A stretch of DNA of 64,000 nt from Pullulanibacillus pueri (GCF_014639255.1 NZ_BMFV01000009.1:1-64000), one strand, 5' to 3'; positions 45,061-55,208 are shown, counted from the first letter of the stretch. Notes: generated by a model from the letters alone, not told the origin. Made by a program: numbers and translations.

Positions 45061-46020
45061 TTATTTATTATCATACTCGTAATAAACTAACCGACGTGAG
45101 ATCCATAGCGATAGCATTGTTAAAGCAAAAATGATGATAAAGAGAACCCAAGCTAGAGCTGAGGCATATCCCATACGATATTGTGAAAAAGCAGTGTCGA
45201 AGAGATAGTAAACATAGAAGTAGGAGTGCCAATCAGGACCCCCTTGTGTAATGACATACGCTTGAGTGAACACCTGGAAGGAGCTAATGATCGCGATAAT
45301 GGTATTAAATAGAATGACAGGTGAGATCAGTGGAACGGTAATGTGAATAAATTTTGCCCATCCACGGGCGCCGTCCAACGAGGCGGCTTCATATAATTCT
45401 TTTGGTAATTGTTGCAGGCTGGCTAAGAAAATAACCATCGTTCCGCCGATAGCTGTTAATTGCATTAAAGCCATTGAGGGAATGACCCAATGCGTACTGT
45501 TGAACCAATTGGGACCGTCTATGCCAAAGACTTGTTTTAATAGTGAGTTGACGACACCAAAATCAGGATTTAACAGCCATGACCACAGAAAAGCAACTGA
45601 GACACCGGCAATGATGCTCGGGGCATAAAAGGCCGTGCGGAAGAAGGCCTGACCCTTGACTTTCTGATTGAGTAATATGGCTAATAAAAGTCCTAAAATA
45701 ATCGTAAAGGGAACAGCAAGTAAGGCGTAATAGGCAGTGGCAGCCAATGATTTCATCACAAGAAAATCAGTGAATAAATTAATATAGTTACCAAGACCTA
45801 CCCAAACCGGAGAAGACACGATATTATAATCGGTAAAACTTAAAAACAAAGAAGCTACGATGGGACCGCCAGTAAAACAGATCAGTCCGATCAACCAAGG
45901 GAGAATAAAAATCCAGAAGGCCCGTTCTTCTTGTCTTGCCTTAGGGCTTCTCTTGCTTTTCTTCTTTGTTGGAAGTGCTTTTTTAGTGTCAACTGAATGT
46001 TCAAGACTCAATGTCATCAC
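45061..46020 (-). CDS. Sugar ABC transporter permease (MalF type)
   Basis: This 319-residue permease has an N-terminal basic segment (KKKSKRSPKARQEER), about six hydrophobic segments, LPWLIGLICFTGGPIVASL, and the EAA loop ELYEAASLDGARGWAKFIHI ahead of TVPLISP. It forms the membrane channel with the MalG-type partner. The ribosome binding site TAGGGGTG is modest; start 46020 or 46017. It lies 22 bp downstream of the binding-protein gene. Confidence 0.92.
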   Translation of the reverse strand: MMTLSLEHSVDTKKALPTKKKSKRSPKARQEERAFWIFILPWLIGLICFTGGPIVASLFLSFTDYNIVSSPVWVGLGNYINLFTDFLVMKSLAATAYYALLAVPFTIILGLLLAILLNQKVKGQAFFRTAFYAPSIIAGVSVAFLWSWLLNPDFGVVNSLLKQVFGIDGPNWFNSTHWVIPSMALMQLTAIGGTMVIFLASLQQLPKELYEAASLDGARGWAKFIHITVPLISPVILFNTIIAIISSFQVFTQAYVITQGGPDWHSYFYVYYLFDTAFSQYRMGYASALAWVLFIIIFALTMLSLWISRRLVYYEYDNK

Positions 46021-46042
46021 CCCTAGAACCTAAAATTATTTT

Positions 46043-47359
46043 TTATTTCTTTACAGTGGTCCACGATTCAAGAAGTCTTTTTGTTTCATACATGGCATCG
46101 TCAAAGGATTTATTTCCTCCATAGTAGGCATTGATCGGTTGATTGATATACTGAATCAATGTTGCCCAATCTTTGACCATATGATTGGCGGCTTCTATTC
46201 CATTGTTGATAGCGCCTTCGTGTACTTCCTTCAATTTATCCGCGGGCATCCCTAATTTTTTGGATTCAAAATCAAGCCAGTAATCCATAAGGTTCTGATT
46301 GGCAGGAGGGCCTTGGGTTGTCTTGATATAGCTTTTTAAACCTTCTGTACTGTAAATGAACTTCATGAATTTCCAAGCTTCATTCGGGTGTTTAGAATCC
46401 TTCGAGATACTCATAATATCGATATACATGCGATCTTGGCGATTCGGAACGTAGGGCAGAGCGGCAACGCCCCATTTGAAGTCTTCAATATTTTGATAGC
46501 CCCATAATCCCCAGCCACCGTTAATAGTCATGGCGACTTTTCCAGAAACAAAGGGATCTCCAATTTGTGAAATCGCTGATAGTTGTGATGTGGAGGGTGA
46601 TACTTTATATTTGAAAATTAAATCATGGTGGGCTTTAACAGCTTTGTGAACGACAGGGTCATCGACATTAGGTTGAAGTAAAACGCCTTTATTATAACTT
46701 TCATCAGAAATAAAACTACTTCCAAACATTTCGGCATCAACAGAAGGATCGTTGTTATCGAGGAGACCATAGATATTTTTTGAGGGGTCGGTTAATTTTT
46801 TCGCGTAGGACACCATTTTATCCCATGTCCAAGACTTATCATTCCAGTCGGTAGGGGGATCCGGTAACCCTGCTTTTTGAAATAGATCTTTATTGTAAAA
46901 TAATAGACTGCCAAGAGTATTTAAAGGTAGCGCTTTCAATTCACCGTTTACTTTCCATAAATTAAGAGCCTTTGGTAGAACCCCATCAATGACATCTGGA
47001 TCTTTCTTGACGTAGTCTGAAAGGTCAACGAGTTGATCAGCATAAGACATAAAGCCCCCATTGGCCCAGTTTGGTGCCACGATATCAGGTAGATTTTTCC
47101 CTGCAATCATGGTTCGCATTTTTTGGTCAATTTGGTTCTGAGGGACATCCACCAGCTTGATATCAATATTGGGATTCTGTTTTTCAAACTCTTTGATCAT
47201 TTGATTTTCCCAGACTCTTTCATGTGGATCTGCACGAACCAACCAGCTTAGTTCCACTTTATCATTGCCATTAGAGGACAGGCTGCATCCACTAAGGGAA
47301 ACGACTAGGGCAAAACTGATGATACTTACCAAGAAACCTTTACGAAGTCTGTGACTCAT
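46043..47359 (-). CDS. Sugar ABC transporter substrate-binding lipoprotein
   Basis: This 438-residue family 1 extracellular solute-binding protein has a lipoprotein signal peptide (hydrophobic stretch, then LVVSLSGC with the lipidated Cys at about 26). KVELSWLVRADPHERVWENQ, FEKQNPNIDIKLVDVPQ, GLLDN and GKVAMTINGGWGLWGY follow. It binds an oligosaccharide or monosaccharide outside the membrane and delivers it to the two permeases downstream. GGAGGAGG precedes ATG 47359. A cre-like site lies 22 bp upstream. Confidence 0.93.
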   Translation of the reverse strand: MSHRLRKGFLVSIISFALVVSLSGCSLSSNGNDKVELSWLVRADPHERVWENQMIKEFEKQNPNIDIKLVDVPQNQIDQKMRTMIAGKNLPDIVAPNWANGGFMSYADQLVDLSDYVKKDPDVIDGVLPKALNLWKVNGELKALPLNTLGSLLFYNKDLFQKAGLPDPPTDWNDKSWTWDKMVSYAKKLTDPSKNIYGLLDNNDPSVDAEMFGSSFISDESYNKGVLLQPNVDDPVVHKAVKAHHDLIFKYKVSPSTSQLSAISQIGDPFVSGKVAMTINGGWGLWGYQNIEDFKWGVAALPYVPNRQDRMYIDIMSISKDSKHPNEAWKFMKFIYSTEGLKSYIKTTQGPPANQNLMDYWLDFESKKLGMPADKLKEVHEGAINNGIEAANHMVKDWATLIQYINQPINAYYGGNKSFDDAMYETKRLLESWTTVKK

Positions 47360-47380
47360 TCATTATCCTCCTCCCATTTT

Positions 47381-47394
47381 AGAAAACGCTTACA
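47381..47394. promoter_or_regulatory. cre-like site upstream of the sugar ABC operon
   Basis: AGAAAACGCTTACA matches cre TGWAANCGNTNWCA at all but the first base. It would link the operon to CcpA catabolite repression. The rest of 47360-47700 has a likely promoter (TATAAT-like 47631-47636, for the gene at 47701) but no further gene. Confidence 0.6.
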
Positions 47395-47700
47395 TATGTT
47401 GGGTAGTTAACTTAAGGCAGCCAATTATTTCGCCTTAATAACTTATAGAAATTTTAACAAGAACTGTTGAAAATGTCACGGGGAAAATAGAGGGGGTCTT
47501 TAGTCCTGGTTAATGGTGCCTGTATATTTTGTGTTTGTCATAAAAAAGTCTCGTGAATAAGGCTTGTTCAGATATAAAAGGTGTCATTGCAGAAGGAGCT
47601 CGTTAAATAATAAGTTCCCTTGGGCTATAATACTTCAATAGTATAATTTTACAAAAGGGGGATAAATTAAGTTCAATTAAAATCACCGGGTGGTGTTACC

Positions 47701-48288
47701 TTGAGTCATCAGCAGGAATTATTATTAGATCAAATACGGAAGCTCAATCACCAGATAGCAGATTTGAATGCGCATTACTGGAAACTCTACAATAATGTAG
47801 ATACGTGGCAATTTTGGCTCAACGCTGTTTTTCTTATTGTTCCATTAATTGTTTTACTTATTTATATAGACCGGAAAAGGGTCTTTCAAATTCTCTTTTT
47901 TGGTTACACCATTCATGTCCTAATGAATGATTTAGACATTGTATCTGTGCTCAAAGGATTAGTTTATCATCCCTATTCGCTGATTCCCATTCCACAAGTG
48001 CATTTGGCGATAGATACGTCATTTATTCCGGTGTTCTTTATGCTCGTTTATCAGTATAGCTTGAATCATAAGAAAAACGTGTACGTATTAGGCATCCTCG
48101 CAAGTGCTTGTACAGGCTTCCTATTAGGCTTCTTTACAGAAAAAACGAATCTTCTCCAAATGTACCAATGGATGCATCTTTGGGTTCTTTTCTTGGTCAA
48201 TATTTTAGAGTTTTTCATCGCACATTGGCTCACTCATTTCTTTCTGCTTTTTTATCGAAGGGGGAATAGGACCACTACAATGAGTTAG
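47701..48288 (+). CDS. CBO0543-like integral membrane protein
   Basis: This 195-residue protein has about five hydrophobic segments (residues 38-53, 60-76, 100-117, 130-145, 160-185) and ends in a short basic tail. The pattern DTSFIPVFFMLVYQY and HWLTHFF recalls the small CBO0543 family of unknown function. The N-terminal 35 residues are a coiled-coil-like helix (LLLDQIRKLNHQIADL). TTG 47701 is used because no later ATG keeps the coil; the GGGTGGTG site is weak. It is monocistronic. Confidence 0.7.
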   Translation: MSHQQELLLDQIRKLNHQIADLNAHYWKLYNNVDTWQFWLNAVFLIVPLIVLLIYIDRKRVFQILFFGYTIHVLMNDLDIVSVLKGLVYHPYSLIPIPQVHLAIDTSFIPVFFMLVYQYSLNHKKNVYVLGILASACTGFLLGFFTEKTNLLQMYQWMHLWVLFLVNILEFFIAHWLTHFFLLFYRRGNRTTTMS

Positions 48289-48411
48289 CTGGTTGAACTT
48301 AATTAAAATTGAAGGACATCAAGTGAACCCGTAAATAAACGAGGGCTAAATGAGTTTTACGGGTTCGTAGGTATGGGGAAGTGTTCAGTTTCAAGCATTA
48401 GCACATAAAGA

Positions 48412-49092
48412 TTATTTATTACCTTGCTTCTTGATAATATCTAATGTCATTTGTTTTGCATCTAATATATGCTTCTCAACTTCCTCCTTAGCTTTCGGAT
48501 TTTTCATTATGATGGCATCAATGATGATCTTATGCTTTTCAAAAAACTCAATAGCGTAGTTTTTTGAGTACTCTGTAGTTGTATTAACTGATAAAAAGGA
48601 ATGAATGGTAGAGGATAAATTGTCCCAGGCCTGCATGATTGGACGATTGCCTGCTGCTATAAAAAGGCCTCTATGAAATTGGATGTCGATATCATAAAGA
48701 TCTTGTAGGTTTAAATGGTTCAAATCATTCGCCACTCTATCTAAGGCACTTACTAATTGACTATAACTCACCATTTTTTTGCTTAATAAAATCTCTGTAG
48801 CTTTTAATTCCAAATATAAACGTAAGTCATACATGTCAGAAGCTATTTCTTCATTAAATCCAACGACCACTGTAGCACCATTATCAAGGGATTCTATAAT
48901 GCCTTCCTGTTCCAACACTTTAAAGACATCCCTAATTCTCCCTCGGCTTACTTGATAATCTTTTGCCAAAGTGTTCTCAATTAATCTTGTTCCTGGAGAA
49001 TATTTGCCAAGAATGATATCAATCCTTAATTTATTCAATACATCAGTTGTAGCTTTCGACCTTTCGAATTTGGCCTTTAGTGGTTTATTCAT
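48412..49092 (-). CDS. GntR-family regulator with FCD domain
   Basis: This 226-residue regulator has the winged helix GTRLIENTLAKDYQVSRGRI and FKVLEQEGIIESLDNG. The FCD domain includes MYDLRLYLELKATEI, DIQFHRGLFIAAGN and EKHKIIIDAIIMKN. It most likely controls the kinase-aldolase genes upstream on the same strand, since it is the last gene of that cluster. The DNA is visibly AT-rich. Confidence 0.88.
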   Translation of the reverse strand: MNKPLKAKFERSKATTDVLNKLRIDIILGKYSPGTRLIENTLAKDYQVSRGRIRDVFKVLEQEGIIESLDNGATVVVGFNEEIASDMYDLRLYLELKATEILLSKKMVSYSQLVSALDRVANDLNHLNLQDLYDIDIQFHRGLFIAAGNRPIMQAWDNLSSTIHSFLSVNTTTEYSKNYAIEFFEKHKIIIDAIIMKNPKAKEEVEKHILDAKQMTLDIIKKQGNK

Positions 49093-49194
49093 AAAAACAT
49101 CACCTTATTAACGAGTGTAATTGTGATAAAAAGTACCTGTTTACATCTTTTGGATATACAACTTGTTTTATAATAAGTATAAGTTCAAAAAGGT

Positions 49195-49953
49195 TTATTT
49201 TAATTGCCTTAACCCATCAGCTGCACTTTGTTTTATCATTCCCAGTTCACTGCTCCAACTAAAAAATTTCATTCCGATCTCTTTCGATTGGCTTAATAGT
49301 TTTTTATTTGAGCTAATGACTCCTGACCATTTATTATACTTAATCGCTGTTTGACTTACTAGTTGAATAGCATCCTTGATGTGTTGATTGTCATAATCAC
49401 CAGGGATACCTAAATCTACAGAAAGGTCATTTGGTCCGACAATAATTCCGTCTATAAATGGATGGCTAGCAAGCTCGTTAATATGATTTAGTCCTTCCCT
49501 TGTTTCAATTTGGATGAGTAGGCTTATAGTCTTGTTGGCCATTTCCATATATTCTGGCAAGTGAATCCTTTTATAATTTGTATGTGATCGCAATGTGGAT
49601 ACGCCTCTCTTTCCAATTGGAGGATACATTGAATAATCAACAATCAATTTCAACTCATCTAAGCTACTCACCATAGGAATTAAAAGGGCATCCGCACCCA
49701 TATCTAAAAATTTTAAAATACATTCTCTATCTATTTTAGGGATTCTAACAATCACTACTAAATTTAATAGTTTTGAAACCGTAATTAGACTAGCTACTTC
49801 ATTATAGTTAAAATAACCGTGTTCACAGTCAATAATATAAAAGTCAAAGCCAACTTCTTTAAAGATCCTTGGGATATTCACATTATTGACTTCCGATAAC
49901 ATTGTTCCATAAACGGATGATGAATCCTTCAAATTTTTTAATATACTCATCAC
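49195..49953 (-). CDS. HpcH/HpaI-type class II aldolase
   Basis: This 252-residue TIM-barrel aldolase has YGTMLSEVNN, FYIIDCEHGYFNYNEV (His general base, Glu/Asp metal ligands), VVIVRIPKIDRECILKFLDM, GADALLIPMVSSLDE, IQIETREGLNHINE and VGPNDLSVDLGIPGD. Members such as HpaI cleave 4-hydroxy-2-oxo acids to pyruvate plus an aldehyde. Between a sugar kinase and a GntR regulator it probably splits a sugar-derived keto-acid or phosphorylated analogue. AGGAGG precedes the start. Composition is AT-rich like its neighbours. Confidence 0.88.
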   Translation of the reverse strand: MMSILKNLKDSSSVYGTMLSEVNNVNIPRIFKEVGFDFYIIDCEHGYFNYNEVASLITVSKLLNLVVIVRIPKIDRECILKFLDMGADALLIPMVSSLDELKLIVDYSMYPPIGKRGVSTLRSHTNYKRIHLPEYMEMANKTISLLIQIETREGLNHINELASHPFIDGIIVGPNDLSVDLGIPGDYDNQHIKDAIQLVSQTAIKYNKWSGVISSNKKLLSQSKEIGMKFFSWSSELGMIKQSAADGLRQLK

Positions 49954-50089
49954 TATTCCTCCTCGTTTAAAAGCTTTTAGATCTTTTCAATCGCGATCAA
50001 GCAATCATCCATTCAAGTGACAAAAGTGCATGAATAATCAAATTGGGTACAAATAAATGAATAAATTAGCTAAAAGATGATGTCACTTT

Positions 50090-51424
50090 TTATACCATTG
50101 ATTTTTTAGTTCTTATTAACTCAAGAAGACCAGCGAAGACTTCATGACTGGTCGTGCTTATTTCAAATTTTAAACCGATAAAATCTGAAATGATTTTGGA
50201 AAGATAACCGTTCTTTTTAGCGACTCCTCCTGAAAAGATTATTTTATCTATTTGCTTAGACTGATTGACTAATTTATCGTAACTGTGCTTATATTTTTCT
50301 CCAAAGTCATCATAGGTGGCTGCTAATAAATTTTCTAATACAAGATTATCTTTTGTAATCCGGCTGATACTTCCAGACCCTACATTCTTCACATTGAAAA
50401 AATCCGTATCCACTTTTAAGGAGCCTGTCTTTGAAAGCTTCTTGTTTAATAGCTTTTCCCAGATAAAATCGTTTGTGACCTTTTTACCAAACAATTCAGA
50501 GCCAATATTCCTTAAAAAGTTGATTATTACATCTAAATTTCTGCCACTAGGCATTCCTGAAATTGTGTTTAAATATCTGTTGCCAAAATAAGGACGTAAT
50601 TCTCCAGCGTTTCTTGTAAATTTTTCGGTGATGATAGAAATCTGCCCAGCAGTACCTATATTAATATTTAAATGATTGTCTTGAACTTTACTTCCGAATA
50701 TAGAAGCTTGTTGATCACCGATATCAGGATATATTGGAATCTGATAATCCTTATAATTATAGTAGCCGCAGATATCAATGTTACTCACAATGGTGGGCAT
50801 ATGTAGGTTTTTGCATTTAATCTTTTCTAATAAGTCTTTCTTCCAAATCCTCCTTGTAATATCCGCCAATCCAGTCGCGGCTGCATTTGTTAAATGACAG
50901 ACATTATGACCTGTTAAATTAAAAATAATTGCTGAACCTAAAGTGCAAAAATGATCACTGTCTCTGATTTCGAACCCTTCTTCAATCATTGTGTATAAGT
51001 TACTTAGAGCCAAAGAGGGCTTTAAATCAATGCCTGTGTTAGATAATTCTTCTTTTGTTATAAAAGTCGACAAGTGATCTAAATAGGATATGTCTTTGGC
51101 AGCCATTTTCCTTAAACAACGTTCATCTTGCCAAGAAATATAGTTGGTTACGGGTTTACCTGTTTCATCTGTAATTGCGAAACCGTGCATTTGGGTTGAA
51201 AAAATTATCCCATTGATGTTGCCTTGATAATCATATAAGCACTTATCAATAATGCTATTTACAGACTTGAGAATTTCTTTTAAGTCAACCTCATAATTTC
51301 CATTTTCTGTGGAAATGTTATCGGTGGATTTTATTTGGCTAACTTTACTTATTTTCCCTTCTTCTAAATCCATAACGGCCCATTTAATAAAGGTACTTCC
51401 AATATCTATACCCAGTATTTCCAA
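50090..51424 (-). CDS. FGGY-family carbohydrate kinase
   Basis: This 444-residue kinase has GIDIGSTFIKWAVMDLEEGK (N-terminal phosphate-binding loop, about 4-23), ISTQMHGFAITD-like FSTQMHGFAI, ISWQDERC (catalytic Asp region), GDQQASIFGS and the C-terminal IFSGGVAKKNGYLSKI. It phosphorylates a sugar or sugar acid; the substrate is not clear, with xylulose-type kinases nearest by look. TTG 51424 is chosen since AAAGGAGG lies 11 bases upstream and GIDIG must be near the N-terminus; the frame from 51508 is too long. It is first in the AT-rich cluster. Confidence 0.85.
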   Translation of the reverse strand: MEILGIDIGSTFIKWAVMDLEEGKISKVSQIKSTDNISTENGNYEVDLKEILKSVNSIIDKCLYDYQGNINGIIFSTQMHGFAITDETGKPVTNYISWQDERCLRKMAAKDISYLDHLSTFITKEELSNTGIDLKPSLALSNLYTMIEEGFEIRDSDHFCTLGSAIIFNLTGHNVCHLTNAAATGLADITRRIWKKDLLEKIKCKNLHMPTIVSNIDICGYYNYKDYQIPIYPDIGDQQASIFGSKVQDNHLNINIGTAGQISIITEKFTRNAGELRPYFGNRYLNTISGMPSGRNLDVIINFLRNIGSELFGKKVTNDFIWEKLLNKKLSKTGSLKVDTDFFNVKNVGSGSISRITKDNLVLENLLAATYDDFGEKYKHSYDKLVNQSKQIDKIIFSGGVAKKNGYLSKIISDFIGLKFEISTTSHEVFAGLLELIRTKKSMV

Positions 51425-52056
51425 TGAAAATATAGCCTCCTTTGAATCAAAATGTAAATGAAATAGGCATTCCCCCTTGTTAGAAGAGTAAAAGGGGATT
51501 GGTAACAATCACTTACAGAATACTATAGTTTTTCAGAATAATATTGTCAACAATTCATTTGAGATGTTAACAATTTGTTGCGCGGGTTTTCTAGTCTGAG
51601 AGTTAATCGCTATTTATCTATTTAAAATGCTAGTGGAGTTTAGAGGTTTCAAGGTGGATACGACTTTTTTGCAGGTTTACGAATGGCCATAGGGGAGTAT
51701 GGATGGGCAATCAAGTTTTATGACCAAAAATCCCCTGTTCGTGCGTCTACTCGTATGGCTTCGTAGTATGTTTCCTCGGAACAAAATAGAGGTGTATTTG
51801 TGAAGTCACGCTGGCCCCGTCCCTGAAGGACTCTCGTTTAGGTATCCGTGAGTCAGCGGTGCTGAGGAACACACTCTGAATAAGAGTTCCGAATCTCGCG
51901 TCTTCCGCTCCACCCACTTGCTACTTACTGACAGTACATCTTGGTGTAAAAAACCTTTTCATTGCTTTAATAAGGACCGGACTCTTGCCCGGTTTTTCTC
52001 ATACAGCTACGGCCTATGGTATAGTAAGAAGAGATTAAAAATAAGGAGAGACATGA
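51425..52056. other. Hairpin-rich non-coding element (51720-51960) in intergenic DNA
   Basis: 51720-51960 is GC-richer than its flanks and has successive hairpins: GACTC...GAGTC (51829-51854), TCAGC-GGT-GCTGA (51853-51865) and GGAAC...GTTCC (51866-51890). No reading frame with family resemblance is present. It may be a structured RNA or a Bacillales intergenic repeat; I do not recognise a known RNA class. A GACCGG...CCGGT plus T-run near 51975-51997 precedes the phosphatase gene. Confidence 0.4.
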
Positions 52057-52791
52057 ATGCCTGCAAAAATTCGTTTGCTAGCCTTGGATATGGATGGCAC
52101 AACACTTAATGCTTCTAATGAAGTTAGCCAGGAAAATCGGAAATGGATTCAGAAGGCGGTGGATGCGGGAATCTTAGTAATGTTTGCAACGGGACGTCCG
52201 CAACGAGAAATCCTTTCCTTTAAAAAGGAATTGGGTTTGGATTCTCCGATGGTTTTACTTAATGGCAGTGAGGTTTGGAATGCGTCCGGAGAGTGTATTG
52301 AGCGTCATTTTTTAAATCAGGAAGATCTCCAACAATTACATCAGTTCGCAGTGAAATATGAGACTTGGTTTTGGGGATACACGTCAGATGGGCCTGTGAA
52401 TAAAGAAAACTGGCAAGAGAAGTATCTTTCATCAAAATGGATGAAGTTTGGCTTTCATTCTGACAATCTTAATATAATCAAAGACATTAGAGAACTTCTT
52501 AAAGGATGGGCACTTGAAGTAACAAGTTCGGGATCGCATAACATTGAAGTGAATCCTAAGGGCGTGACAAAAGCAAGTGGCGTTCGCAGAATTGGTGAAT
52601 TGGTCGGCATCGAAATGAGTGAAGTGATGGCGATAGGGGACAGTTTAAATGATTACCCCTTATTCGTTGAGGCTGGTCTCAGTATTGCCATGGGGAATGG
52701 CCGTGAAGATTTAAAACAGATTGCCGATGGGGTAACAGACACCAATGTGAATGATGGGGTGGCGAAAGCGATACAAAACTATTTGTTTTAA
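52057..52791 (+). CDS. Cof-type HAD-IIB phosphatase
   Basis: This 244-residue HAD phosphatase has motif I LDMDGTTLN (residues 8-16), motif II ATGRP, motif III Lys in VNPKGVTKASGV and motif IV GDSLNDYPLF. It has a type IIB cap (about 85-180). Such enzymes dephosphorylate sugar phosphates, FMN or related metabolites. ATAAGGAGAGAC precedes ATG 52057. It is monocistronic, and its stop is followed by a short GAGCG...CGCTC hairpin. Confidence 0.9.
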   Translation: MPAKIRLLALDMDGTTLNASNEVSQENRKWIQKAVDAGILVMFATGRPQREILSFKKELGLDSPMVLLNGSEVWNASGECIERHFLNQEDLQQLHQFAVKYETWFWGYTSDGPVNKENWQEKYLSSKWMKFGFHSDNLNIIKDIRELLKGWALEVTSSGSHNIEVNPKGVTKASGVRRIGELVGIEMSEVMAIGDSLNDYPLFVEAGLSIAMGNGREDLKQIADGVTDTNVNDGVAKAIQNYLF

Positions 52792-53039
52792 CGTGTTGAC
52801 TGAGCGTTTTTAGGCGCTCAGTCTTTATATAGGGCGCGCACCACAAAAAAGATAGGAATATATATTCTTGTTTCAGCTAGTCAAGGCATACAATTCGTGT
52901 TAAACTTTCAATAGGCTCAATAGTGGCAATAAATAAGTTGTATTCATCACTCATCCTCGACATTGATTGGCTCGTCTACACTCTTACTCTCGCTTTCCTC
53001 AGTACATACTATTCTTTTAAACTCTAGGTGGTTTTGGAT

Positions 53040-55208
53040 ATGAAATTAATTCTAGCGGAGAAACCGTCTGTCTCAAAAAACATTGCAGATGCGCTTAAGA
53101 TAAAGAATAAACAAGAAGGTTATTATGAAGGAAATGGTTATATTGTGACATGGGCCTATGGCCATTTATTACAACTCTACGATGCTAAGGATTATGATAC
53201 ACGGCTATCCACGTGGAAGATGGACAACTTCCCGTTTATTCCTACGACGTTTAAATACAAGGTTAAAAGTGATCCTAGGCATCGTGAGAAACCTGATCGC
53301 AACGCTCAAAAACAATTAAAACTTATTCACCAATTGATGAGGAGAAGTGATGTTGAAGCGATCATCTCAGCCTGTGATTTTGATCGGGAAGGGCAAGTGA
53401 TTGGCGATAGTATTATTTATCAGCAGAACACCCATAAGCAAGTTTTTCGACTGCTCTTAAATGAATGGACACCTGACGAAGTGCAGCGAGGGTTACAGAA
53501 TATTAGGCCCAATACAGCATTGAGGCCTCTCCAAGATGCAGGGGTGAGTCGGCAATGGGCAGATTGGCTGATCGGTATTAACCTCACATCAGTAGCGACA
53601 TTAAAATATCAAAAGGGTAAAGGCAAAGCCTTGAACATTGGTAGAGTGCTTTTACCAACATTGAAGATTATTTATGACCGAGATAAGGAAATTGAACAGT
53701 TTGTTCCTGAAAACTATTATAAACTTCAAGCCGATTTCCAAACAAAGGATGATCACGTTTATCATGCCACTTACATGGAAGGAAAAGAGGATAAATTTAA
53801 ACAGAAGGCGACGCTAGAAGCGATTCAGGAGGCTTTAAAAGAGAAGTCAGCCGTAGTCAGCGATAAGCAAGTACAGCGGAAGAAAGAATACCCACCACTT
53901 CTTTTTAATTTGTCTAACCTGCAAGGGCACATCACGAATAAGTATAAGGGCTGGACCTCGGATAAGGTTCTAAAAGTCGCTCAACGCCTCTATGAAAAAA
54001 AGTTTATTACTTATCCTCGTACCGCAAGCATGGCTTTAGAAGAAAGTCTCGTTGGGAAAGCCGCTAAGGTCTTGGAGCGCGTCGTACAGGATCTTTCCTA
54101 CAAGGACGAGATCAAGTTTGCAAAAATTAAACGAGTGTTTAATAATGCTCAAGTTGAGAGCCATAGTGCGATTACCCCAACCTACGTTTTACCTAAAAAA
54201 CTATCGGCTGAGGAAACCATTGTCTATGAGGCTATTAAAAATCGCTTCATTATGCAATTCATGCCTATTGCTGAATATGAGGAGACAAGGCTTGCAACTA
54301 AAATGCTAGAGGCGAATTTGAAGGGGGCTTTTGTTTCCAAAGGTAAAGTACAGCTCGTTGAGGGTTGGAAAAAAGTCGAGAAAGTGCAATCGAAAGACGT
54401 TCTTTTGCCCTTGGTTGACATTCAAGACCCTGTGACCTTAATGAAGCATGACATTAAAACTGAAGTCACTAAGCCCCCTCAACACCATACGGAGAAAACC
54501 TTATTAAAGGTCATGGAGACGTGCGGCAAGAAAAAAGGGCGCGAAAATGATCATAGCGATGAAAATGACGGCGAATTCATGGCGATCCTATCGGGTTTCA
54601 GCATTGGGACACCGGCAACGCGGGCAGAAACGATTAAAAAGTTAAAAGATGTCGGTTATATCTCAGCCGAAAACAAATCCTTGATCTGTACAGCCTTGGG
54701 GAGAGATTTGGTGGAGACCTTTCCGATTAAGGATCTTTTTGACTTAGAGTTTACAGGACGCTTGGAGAAGGCTTTATTTGATATTGAGAAAGAGGCCTTC
54801 AGTAAAGAGGATTTTCTACAGTTTATCTATCAATTTACAAAAACATCCGTGGACAAGATTAAGGATGAAAAAGAGACGGTCATTCTCGAAGTCAAAAGAC
54901 AAAAAAGAACCAATGAAGTCATGGGGAAGTGCCCCTTGTGCGGTCATGCCGTTATCGAAGGACAAAAAGGGTTTGGTTGTAGTAATTGGAAAAATGGATG
55001 CAAGTTCGTTATTTGGAAAAATGATAAGTACTTAGCAGCGATGAAGAAGAAGCCCACGAAAACGATGGTCAAAGCACTATTGAAAAATGGTCAAGCGACC
55101 GTGAAAGGACTAACGAGTAAAAAGGGGAATACATTTACAGCTAAACTCAAGTATGAAAAAAATGCTGATAATGACTATTTCAGCTGGAAAATGCTGTTTG
55201 ATAAATAG
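53040..55208 (+). CDS. topB: DNA topoisomerase III
   Basis: This 722-residue type IA topoisomerase has the N-terminal Toprim domain (ILAEKPSVSKNIADAL, SACDFDREGQVIG), the active-site Tyr in FITYPRTASMALEESL (about 330) and GTPATRAETI. A C-terminal zinc ribbon CPLCGHAVIEGQKGFGCSNW plus KNGCKFVIWK is at about 630-660. It decatenates DNA by passing single strands. ATG 53040 follows AGGTGG; GTG 53028 is the other possibility. It is monocistronic. Length fits chromosomal TopB of Bacilli. Confidence 0.93.
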   Translation: MKLILAEKPSVSKNIADALKIKNKQEGYYEGNGYIVTWAYGHLLQLYDAKDYDTRLSTWKMDNFPFIPTTFKYKVKSDPRHREKPDRNAQKQLKLIHQLMRRSDVEAIISACDFDREGQVIGDSIIYQQNTHKQVFRLLLNEWTPDEVQRGLQNIRPNTALRPLQDAGVSRQWADWLIGINLTSVATLKYQKGKGKALNIGRVLLPTLKIIYDRDKEIEQFVPENYYKLQADFQTKDDHVYHATYMEGKEDKFKQKATLEAIQEALKEKSAVVSDKQVQRKKEYPPLLFNLSNLQGHITNKYKGWTSDKVLKVAQRLYEKKFITYPRTASMALEESLVGKAAKVLERVVQDLSYKDEIKFAKIKRVFNNAQVESHSAITPTYVLPKKLSAEETIVYEAIKNRFIMQFMPIAEYEETRLATKMLEANLKGAFVSKGKVQLVEGWKKVEKVQSKDVLLPLVDIQDPVTLMKHDIKTEVTKPPQHHTEKTLLKVMETCGKKKGRENDHSDENDGEFMAILSGFSIGTPATRAETIKKLKDVGYISAENKSLICTALGRDLVETFPIKDLFDLEFTGRLEKALFDIEKEAFSKEDFLQFIYQFTKTSVDKIKDEKETVILEVKRQKRTNEVMGKCPLCGHAVIEGQKGFGCSNWKNGCKFVIWKNDKYLAAMKKKPTKTMVKALLKNGQATVKGLTSKKGNTFTAKLKYEKNADNDYFSWKMLFDK

